A stretch of 64,000 bases of DNA from Prunus persica (Eukaryota > Streptophyta > Magnoliopsida > Rosales > Rosaceae), in contig NC_034009.1 in assembly GCF_000346465.2 (NCBI RefSeq), positions 22,034,706 to 22,098,705 of the forward strand. The letters run 5' to 3'. The notes beneath the pieces were generated by a model. The model searched no databases, was not told the DNA's origin, and saw nothing but the letters and a program-made list of their open reading frames with translations. This document shows, piece by piece, positions 55,821 to 64,000 of this stretch. Every line of letters starts with the position of its first letter. Position 1 is the first letter of the stretch. The position numbers were made by a program, and so were the translations under genes.

Positions 55821-57879
55821 TGTAACACCCCCCATTACGTACTTTGAGAGGTGCTACTTATCCTACCTACTTGAGAGTTATTAACAAAAGATTGGTCAAT
55901 TGGACTATAACTAAAATGGAAAACCAACAGAAACAAATTCCTCAAGAAACTCAAGAGTCACCAAATGAAATTGTAGCTCAAATGAAAAAGGTACATCTAG
56001 CGGAAGCAAAACCACTTAATTAAAAAAAGTTATGTGTCAACCACTTATTTTTCTTTTCCTTTTTCAAACTAGCTCAAATGACTAAGGACTGCTGCCACCA
56101 AGCCTCCTATTACTCCTCAATAACTTCGGTACCTGGAACCACAATAAACTACTAGTGAGATAAACTTAGTAAGTAGCTAGAACATGCTTCAAACAAGCTC
56201 AAACAATTACAGTATAATATATATATATACGTATAAATATACTAATACTTAACAATATGCTCATACGCTTGTGCACCTAGCATGAGAAAGAATGCATGAA
56301 CTTATCCAAATTGTACATAGAGTGATCCTTCAGTACTAGAGGCCTATCAAATACTTTCACGGACAGATAAAGGGGCCTTGTCGTCGCCCGTCGGCAACAC
56401 CCACAATGTGAGCCTTATAACATTCTTATTGTCATCCGTCGATGGCACTCAAGTTATGAGCCTTATAACTTATCAGAAGTTACCCGTCGGTGACACCCAC
56501 ACTGTGAGCCTTAAACTTGTTGCGCATCCCAACGCACGAGGCCTCATAGTGACGTAGGATTCTCTAGAGGTCCTTACTTAAACTTAGTCATAGCCAAAGG
56601 GTGTACTAAGACTTGTACATGTCTTACTCATACTTACTTGCTATAGTTTGGACACACTTACATACACCAATCCAAGAACATACAAACATCGCAATCAACA
56701 GATACAATCACATATACAGTTATTTATTTACGTACGTATATGCACACATTCACATATATATTTATCATGGTTCAAGAGCAAGTCTAGGATACTTACCTCG
56801 CAAAGAGCACCCCAACAAGCACTTGAGATATAAGCCTTAAACAAGTGCTAACCTATACGCAAACTCAACCAGTAAGGCCCTATACAAAGGCAAAGTAGTC
56901 TGCCAACACTGGCAGCGTGTACTCAAATAATTTTCGTAAATTCTAATAAATACAAAACAGTTTCAAAATTGATATGCTTAAAATAGACATGTAGATCGTC
57001 TCAAGGTAAAAATTTGAAAACAAAACTACACTGTTAATCCCTAAAACAAAACCCAACAATCAAAACCCTAAACTAGAATTCTGCTGTCAAACAGCAGTGT
57101 TCCACCACCGCTTATAAAAATACCTAGCTTTCTAAAAATCGTGAAATTTCATAAACATAAGTCAAAGGTCTTAATCTACGTATCTTAAAAATATAGAGTC
57201 ATTTTATTATCCAATCTGTTCCTGAAAACAGTTTAATAGGACATCCGACCCTGACCCAGTCCAATTCATAAAACTGTTATAAAATAACTAGGTCATAGTA
57301 GACTTAATGTTTTACATCATATCAAAATTTGAGGTCAAACGGAGTTCGACTTCCATGTCATCTACCAATTATGAAACTGACATTCGTAACTGGGAGACTA
57401 AAATCAAAGTCACAGGACCAACTTTGAAAAATCACCGTGAATTGTGTACTTGTCCAAATTCAAAGATCTTTATAGTTACAGAAATTTGGGCAAGTCTAGT
57501 TTCTTAATTTCAAAATTTCAGGAGGAGAAACGATTGTTACCTTCTCGAACCCTCCTCTCTAAACTCCAGCTGTCAGTCTGCCTCCAGAAAAATCTTTTTC
57601 CCTTTTCCGAACTCTCTCTCTCCTTTTTGGACGTTTTTTCCTCTGTAACCAACTGAGTTAAACCCTAAAGTTCCCTTTAAATGTGTCACCTAATGGGCCA
57701 GCCCTATTCTTAGCGCTAAAACCCTAGCTGGCCTCAAAGAACATATTAGAGAGTCGGCCCGCTCACACTAACCTACTTGGGCTTTCGTAAATTGAAGTAT
57801 CTTGGGCCTAAAAGCTTATAATAATCTCAAGTTTACCATTATCCTTTTGAGAATTGACTTAAATAAGTCGGGCCTTACA
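55821..57879 (+). mobile_element. Solo LTR, 2059 bp, inside copia A integrase
   Basis: It starts TGTAACACCCCCCATTAC and ends GTCGGGCCTTACA. The 5 bases outside are CATTC (55816-55820) and TGTTC (57880-57884), which differ at two sites but are both one CpG decay step from CGTTC, the codon sequence expected there. No internal coding domain or primer site is seen. The TGTAACACCCC start is common in plant gypsy LTRs. Small open frames inside are not regarded as genes. Confidence 0.85.
56386..56525 (+). repeat. About 48-bp minisatellite in the solo LTR
   Basis: Three units share CCGTCGGCAACACCCAC-type and GTGAGCCTTATAAC words at 56388, 56435 and 56484. The middle unit is the most diverged. Confidence 0.75.
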
Positions 57880-57884
57880 TGTTC

Positions 57885-60047
57885 CATGATGAGCTATACT
57901 GATTTACCTATATTCTTTTGAGGATATGCACTTAAAACAACAATTAATTTGTTAAATAGAGTGCCTTCCAAATGTGTTCCAAAAACTCCATACGAAAAGT
58001 GGTTTGGGAAGAAACCAAGTCTTGGTCATATCAAGATTTGGGGTTGTCCAGCATATGTCAAAAGACAAGATGCAGATAAACTAGATGCAAGGTCAGTGAA
58101 GTGTAGATTTATAGGGTATCCCAAGGAAACTATGGGATATTACTTCTATCACATGGATGAGCAAAAGGTGTTCGTCGCAAGGTCAGCTACCTTCCTAGAA
58201 AGAGAATATGCTCTTGATGGGAAAGGGGGACATGAGACAGAACTCAAGGAATTGTCCAATGAGCTAGAAATCAACATTGAACTGAATGAAATTCCAGATC
58301 CATAACCTATTATAACACAAACTCTGCGTAGTTCAAGTAGGGTTAGAAGAATGCCTGAGAGGTATTATGGTTTCCTTCATGAAAACGAAGTAGAATTAAA
58401 TCTCCTAAGTGATTGTAAGGATATCGAAGACCCTTCGAACTACAATGAGGCAATGTCAGACATTGACTCACAGAAATGGCTTGGAGCTATAAGATCCGAA
58501 ATGGATTCTATGTATACCAACCAAGTCTAGACTCTAGTTGATCCACCTCCTGGTATTGTACCAGTAGGAAATAAATGGATTTTCAATAGGAAGATAAGCT
58601 TAAATGGGAAAGTAGAAACCTACAAGGCAAGGCTAGTAGCAAAGGGCTACAAGCAGAGAAAAGGGATTGACTATGAAGAAACCTTCTCTCCTGTTGGTAT
58701 GAAAAAGTCTATTCAAATTTTGCTTGTAATAGCTGCATACCATGATTATGAGATTTGGCAAATGGATGTGAAGACGGCTTTTCGTAATGGCCACCTTCAA
58801 GAAGAATTATACATGGATCAACCTGAAGGCTTCATTTCTAAAGCTGATAAGCATAAGGTATGCAAGCTACATAAATCCATTTATGGATTGAAGCAAGCTT
58901 CTAGGAGTTGGAACATCTGCTTTGATGAAGTTGTCAAATCATTTGACTTCATACAAAACATGGATGACCAATGTGTGTACAAGAAGGTTAGTGGGAGTTC
59001 GGTAGTATTCCTAGTGTTATATGTAGATGACATACTGATTATTGGAAACGATATAGGAATGCTATCTTCAGTGAAGCTGTGGCTCACTAAATCATTCACA
59101 TTGAAAGATATAGGAGAGGCATTATATATACTTGGAATAAAGATTTATCGTGATAGATCTTAGAGAATAATTGGATTATCTCAATCCTTGTATATAGATA
59201 AGGTGCTGAAGAGATTTCATATGGAACAATCTAAGAAAGGGCTTCCAGTTAGACATGGACTTCACCTTTCTAAGAACATGTGTCCGAAAACTCTTGAAGA
59301 GATACAGCAGATGAGTAAAATCCCTTATGCATCTACAATAGGGAGTCTCATGTATGCCATGGTTTGTACAAGACCAGATATCAGTTATGTTGTTAGTGTA
59401 ACGAGTAGATATCAGTCAAACCCAGGATTAGATCATTGGGGAGCTGTTAAGTGTATCCTTAAATACTTACGAAGGACTAAGGACATGTTCCTTATTTATG
59501 AAGGAACATTAAAGCTACAAGTGGAAGCGTTTACTGACTCGAATTTCGCATCCGATGTAGATGATCATAAATCCACATTGGGTACGTGTTCATCTGAATG
59601 GAGGCGTTGTTAGCTAGAAAAGCTATAAACAAAGTGTTACTACTGACTCCACCACTGAAGCTGAGTACATTGCTGCCTTAGAAGAGGCAAAGGAAGCTGT
59701 TTGGATGAAGAAGTTCATTCCCAAACTAAATGTGGTTCCAACCATAATATCACCAGTATCTTTGTACTGTGACAACAATGGGGCGATAGCTCAAGCCAAA
59801 GAACCCAGGCCTCATCAGAGATCCAAGCACATTGATAGAAACTTCCACAAGATTCGAGAACTCATTTCGAATGGTGATGTATGCATTCTAAAGGTTGCAT
59901 CTGCAGACAATGTAGCAGAAAATATTTTCTATCTAGATTTATCGACATACCCACTCACTAAGCCTATGTCACAGTCACAACTAGTAGACATACAGAGAAA
60001 ATGGGTATTAGATACATGGCTAAATAGCTCTAGTGCAAGTGGGAGAT
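57885..60047 (+). pseudogene. Copia A integrase end, reverse transcriptase and RNase H (decayed)
   Basis: The frame resumes with MMSYTDLPI, then LLNRVPSKCVPKTPYEKWFG, IKIWGCPAYVKRQ and CRFIGYPKETMGYYFY (integrase C-terminal region). After stops at 58305 and 58528 comes reverse transcriptase: GNKWIFNRKISLNGKVETYK, QMDVKTAFRNGHLQEELYM, LVLYVDDILIIGND (YVDD). A TAG at 59161 precedes GLSQSLYIDKVLKRFHMEQS. RNase H includes CTRPDISYVVSVTSRYQSNP, TTEAEYIAALEEAKEAVW (after a shift) and RSKHIDRNFHKIRE. A purine tract AAGTGGGAGA (60037-60046) then meets the 3' LTR at 60048. The order is normal for copia. Confidence 0.88.
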
Positions 60048-61003
60048 TGTTAGAAATGTGCCCTAAGAGCTAATACATTTGATGTAATCTCCTTAGAATG
60101 CATTTCGTATATTATAAATAAAGGAGAATCTTACTGTGTTATCTTTTATGTCGTGTAAAGAAACAAATGTCCAGGGTGTACTAACTAAGAGATAAAGTAA
60201 TCTAAAGAAGTTTAAATTAGGGAGACCTTTAATCTCTAACTGTAGTATCCCAAAATGTTCCTAATCGTAGGGTTACCAAATGGGCATTGATAAACCGTCA
60301 AGATTGGCACATATTATGTATGCTCAATAATGAGGATGGTTGGTCTTACAAGTATGTGGGTGCTCATTAGTGAATGAGAACACTGAACGCGATCAACTAT
60401 AGTTCTCGTATGGAGTATTTATCTATATGTCAAACGAGAACTTGTAGTTGCAATAATGCAAATTAGTCCTTAGACCTGAGGCATCATGGTTGTCTTGTGA
60501 TGCATTATTGATCTTTGATAACTTGCAAAGGCAAGTCGTAAAAGATTTTCCTTATGTTCTATTGGGATCTCTTAATTCGTCATGGAGGCATGTGAATGTA
60601 CAATAAGGAATCTCTACATTTGATAAGAAAAGAAGAATGTTTCAAGATATGATTTAGTGAATCTTCGGCTGAAGTACTTGAACATGATTTAGAAAGTAGT
60701 TTTTAATCATGTTCTATTGAATCACATGAGGTTAACCATATTAGGGGTTTGACATTATCAATATGTACCCTAAAAATATGATTGGAAACATTGTATAAGA
60801 GAAGGACCGTATTGCTTGCAATTCCAACTGAATAGGTTCTTCGTCTATTCTAATTAGCTTTGGTAGCCTTGATATATTGCTAGATGTCACTCTTGGCTTG
60901 TGGAAGTCTTAGGATTGATTGTGATCGATTTAAATAAAGGAAGAATTAAAAAGGGGTTTTAATTCCAGTTGGTTAGAAAGAGTTCTAATATTTTCCCACT
61001 GCC
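60048..61003 (+). mobile_element. 3' LTR of copia A, truncated
   Basis: It starts TGTTAGAAATGTGCCC after the purine tract and follows the 5' LTR sequence to TTTTCCCACTGCC, which corresponds to about 33450 in the 5' LTR. The last 0.75 kb of the LTR is missing and is replaced by an inverted copy of the LTR start. Confidence 0.9.
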
Positions 61004-61031
61004 TTGCTAAATTAGAACCTAATGGATTGCA

Positions 61032-62007
61032 AAGTAGTGGGAAAATATTAGAACTCTTTCTAACCAACTGGAATTGAAAATTCTACCTTTATTTGGATTG
61101 ATCACAATCAATCCTAGGACTTCCATAAGCCAAGAGTGACATCTAGCAATATATCAAGGCTACCCAAGCTAACTAGAATAGATGAAGAACCTATTCAATT
61201 GGAATTGCAATGCAATACGGTCCTTCTCTTATACAATGTTTCAAATCATATTATTAGGGAACGGATTGATTATGTCAAACCCCTAATATGATTTATAACC
61301 TTATGTAATTCAAAAGAACATGATTAAGAACAACTTTCTAAATCAAGCTCAAAATACTTTGGCCAAAGATTTGCTGAATCACATCTTGAAACATTCTCCT
61401 TCTTTTATCGAAAGTAGAGATTCCTTATTGTACATTCACATGCCCTTATGATGAATTAAGAAATCCCAACAACACTTAAGACAAATCTTTTACGGCTTAC
61501 CTTTAAGAGCTATCAAAGATCAATAACGCATCACAGTTCAACATGATGCCTCAGGTCTAAGTACTAATTCGCATTATTGCAACTATGAGTTCTTGTTTGA
61601 CATATAGATAAATACTCCATACGAGAACTACGGTTGATCGCATTTAGTGTACTCATTCACTAATGAGCACCCACATACTTGTATTAGTGTCAACTACACA
61701 AATGGTTTGAGACTAACCATCTTCCCAATTGAGCATACATAATATGTGCTAATCTTGATGGTTTATCAATGCCCATTTGATAACCTATGATTAGGAACAT
61801 TTTAGGATACTATAGTTAGTGATTAAAGGTCTCCTGAATCTAATGTTCTTTAAATTACTTTATCTCTTATTTAGCATACCCTGGACATTTGTTTCTTTAC
61901 ATGATGTAAAAGATAACAAAATAAGTTTTCCCTTTATATATCATATACGAAATGTATTCTAAGGAGATTACATCAAATGTATTGGCTCTTAGGGCACATT
62001 TCTAACA
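61032..62007 (-). mobile_element. Inverted partial LTR of the copia A family
   Basis: It reads, in reverse complement, from TGTTAGAAATGTGCCC (ending at 62007) to TTTTCCCACTACTTT (61032). It covers the same LTR portion as the copy at 60048-61003, tail to tail with about 28 bp between. The arms differ by scattered substitutions. It may be a truncated second element or the product of a fold-back repair event. Confidence 0.9.
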
Positions 62008-62084
62008 ATTATCACAAGAGAAGTGTTCGAGTTGGTAAAGCCAACAAAGAGAGTTGACTAATCAGGGTGGACAAAGTTAGTGAG
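62008..62084. other. Unassigned junction sequence
   Basis: Short stretch between the inverted copia LTR and gypsy LTR sequence. Nothing recognisable. Confidence 0.3.
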
Positions 62085-62760
62085 TGGGCTTTTATCTTCA
62101 TAAATGATTTTATGCAATTAAGTTTCATTATTTGATCTTGAATAAGTATTAAATAGCTCAAGTTTTTCTAGCATATTTTGCTGAGGTTAAATATTTTATT
62201 TATATGCTACCAAGTTGAAAACGCTTAAATAATAAGGAAAATAAGAATTTCAGAGAACTATCATATGAGTGGCAACAGAGTTCTAAGACAAAAAGAAATT
62301 TTTTTATTTATTCCAAACCTTCCATAAATTTATATTTTCTTAAAACCACCCTAGGTACCCAAATATAATAAATATTGCCTTCGGTATTTCAGTTGCCTTC
62401 AAATAAATTGTTTGCCTTCGGCTAGGTCAGCATGCTTGACTTTTCTCCACGAGTCTTAGGGGTACCCGGATCATGGGAGCGAGGAATGCGGACTAGGCTG
62501 ACTAAATGTCTCCTGGATCCAGTGAGGATTGCGGCTCGGGTCGATTTTATGTTACCGAGACCTGTAAGGATGTGTCACAAATGTGACACGAGGAATTGAC
62601 AGTTATTTGTGGGATTAAACGGAAATAAAGGAATTGACGGAAATAAAATGGGCACGCCTAGGGTGGTAGACTAAATTTCATTTACAATGTCTTTAGCGGA
62701 AGGATGTTTTGAATAATTGTGTGAATGGTTATTTAATATAGATATGAATGCGTGTTGTTC
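62085..62760 (+). mobile_element. Gypsy LTR fragment, plus orientation
   Basis: It matches the reverse complement of the solo LTR at 37487-39393 in landmark order: ATAAATGATTTTATGCAATT, TATTTGATCTTGAATAAGTA, GTTGCCTTCAAATAAATTG, then CCGAGACCTGTAAGGATGTG and TGTGACACGAGGAATTGAC. Both LTR ends are missing, so this is an internal piece. Confidence 0.8.
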
Positions 62761-63559
62761 AGGTTGAACCAATAGGAGGTCACATTCGTTGTGGTGCCCT
62801 AAAATAGGAAACTTGTTGTTTGAGGTGATTAAGGTAAGCAAATCACATGGAAGTATGTACCTTTTGAGGTCCTTAAGGGCACTTCTATGTCATGGAGGGG
62901 CACTAAAAGAGTATGTCATGGAGTTAATTATGGAAGATTGGGAAGGTACTCATGGCGAGATGGATGAAGATTACAATTCGGTAAAGATGATCCTTTCTGG
63001 TATTCCTCTCGAATAATCAAATTGGTAATACCGTTTGTCAATTCTAAAGAAAGAAAGAAAATTTTAGCAAGTCAAAGAATTCTGACTTCCCTTAGTGGGA
63101 GAGCCAGAGAGAATCAATCACGAATGGAAGTGTTTAGTTTTCAGAGGAAGACTAAGCATTACATCCACTATTAAAGGATATTCTTATTTTGAGAAGGAGA
63201 TTTCTCCTTCTCTGTTCATTTGGTCAAAGCTGTGGTTTGGTTGTAAATCTGGTTGTGACTTTTGTTGACCCCAGAGGGTCTTTGATGCTGAAGTATTCAA
63301 AAGCCTTGAGTTATGTGGAATAATTAGAGGCATGGGGATGTATAGTATTGCATAAGGTGTGGGTTCACAGCATGAGCCATCACCCTTCTCTGATTAAATT
63401 ACGCCCTGATTGCATAATCAAAAATTTTTCTCATGCCGATTAGTTTCTTAGCTCCTTTGTTTATGAACGGAACAGGTTCTAAATTTGGTTTCATCAGGAT
63501 TTGATCAGGGGACTTGAGTCCTTGACAGCAAACAAAAGTCCGGAGAGGTACTAGAGTCC
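62761..63559 (+). other. Unassigned, probably gypsy internal sequence
   Basis: A 75-codon open frame at 62789-63016 has no family I recognise. The rest has no clear coding signal. Its position between an LTR piece and a pol end suggests rearranged gypsy interior. Confidence 0.35.
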
Positions 63560-63812
63560 CGGCATTTAAGTTTGCGTTTAGGTGATATTCATGTTTTAAA
63601 GCCCAGCATTTGGAATGTTTTGAAACCGAGTGAACCTTGGATCGAAGTTTCATCTTGTAGAGATGTGGGAAACCCGAGAAGTTGTGTTCCCGTTATATCA
63701 AGTCAAGGAGGGTACCACTTGGGAACTCGAGGAGCTGATGCGAGCCTAATATCCTTATCTCTTATAGTGACAGATATGAAATTTCGAGAACGAAATTTTT
63801 ATAAGGGGGGTA
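63560..63812 (+). pseudogene. Gypsy pol C-terminal end
   Basis: One frame reads ETREVVFPLYQVKEGTTWEL then EELMRA, which resembles the C-terminal chromodomain-like tail of plant chromovirus pol (EATWE-type motif). The sequence ends with a purine tract, AAGGGGGG (63803-63810), just before an LTR start, exactly as at the 3' end of a plus-strand gypsy element. Frameshifts are present. Confidence 0.7.
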
Positions 63813-63814
63813 GA

Positions 63815-64000
63815 TTATAAAAACCTGATCCTAAATTAATATTTAATTAATAAAATAATCACTTAAAAGACAATTATACCCCTAGAATATTTTATTAGGT
63901 TTCAAGTTGACTTTTTGATTGGGAAGGAATTTGAACATTTTGACTGTACCATTCTGTAGATCACATCGAAACGAGTCCGTAGACACGTAGTGGACTTAAA
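63815..64000 (+). mobile_element. Start of a gypsy 3' LTR, cut by the window end
   Basis: TTATAAAAACCTGATCC corresponds to TGTAATAACCCGATCC at 43752. The next 170 bases match that LTR (CCCCTAGAATATTTTATT, AAGTTGACTTTTTG, GTAGACACGTAGTGGACT). The LTR continues beyond the window. Confidence 0.85.

Noticed and set aside
56613..56840. Two overlapping frames of 61 and 75 codons
   Set aside because: They are AT-rich, in the solo LTR, and look like chance frames.
57307..57656. Overlapping 66- and 70-codon frames
   Set aside because: They are contained in the solo LTR 55821-57879 and lack domain similarity.

Overview
The window looks like repeat-filled nuclear DNA of a eudicot plant, perhaps a woody rosid such as a Rosaceae member. 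The evidence is AT-rich sequence, plant CACTA transposons with TNP2 and Ulp1-type genes, copia elements primed by initiator tRNA-Met, an Athila-type gypsy primed by tRNA-Asp, and GT-AG introns. The genus is a guess. I found no intact host gene. The only host-derived coding sequence I recognise is a rearranged piece of the 26S proteasome subunit gene RPN6, carried inside a CACTA element.

Region 1 (1-16.3 kb) is a three-layer nest. An old minus-strand CACTA remnant (1-647 and 14970-16330) was entered by an AT-rich terminal-inverted-repeat element of about 0.93 kb (652-14965). That element was entered by a nearly complete 13,383-bp CACTA element (1095-14477, 3-bp target duplication ACT). The inner CACTA carries a seven-exon gene joining a plant Ptta/En/Spm-type transposase domain to an Ulp1-like cysteine protease (3931-7606), a four-exon TNP2 transposase gene (9579-12916) and the RPN6 fragment (about 2059-2455). 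Almost all of its non-coding DNA, introns included, is packed with a short CGTCG/CGACG motif. Each gene has visible damage: an in-frame stop and a probably lost splice acceptor in the first, and a one-base frameshift in the second.

Region 2 (16.5-29.3 kb) is a minus-strand copia element. Its LTRs are split by a hAT-like element (16766-17941) and by a 3.67-kb non-autonomous CACTA element built from a different motif, GCGCGACGAA (25560-29228). Its interior is scrambled: an inverted copia junction at about 18730, and a gypsy pol pseudogene with part of its LTR, itself interrupted by an LTR-like insertion.

Region 3 (29.3-32.5 kb) holds an Athila-like solo LTR, a scrap of LINE reverse transcriptase and unassigned DNA.

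Region 4 (32.5-62 kb) is one old copia element, called A here, stretched by later insertions: two gypsy solo LTRs with perfect 5-bp duplications (34456-37162 and 37487-39393), a younger copia B (40535-48068, duplication CATAC) that itself contains a shrunken gypsy, a 3'-truncated Athila (48150-53988), and another solo LTR (55821-57879). Its 3' LTR is followed by an inverted LTR copy, giving a near-palindrome of about 1.95 kb. The window ends inside another plus-strand gypsy.
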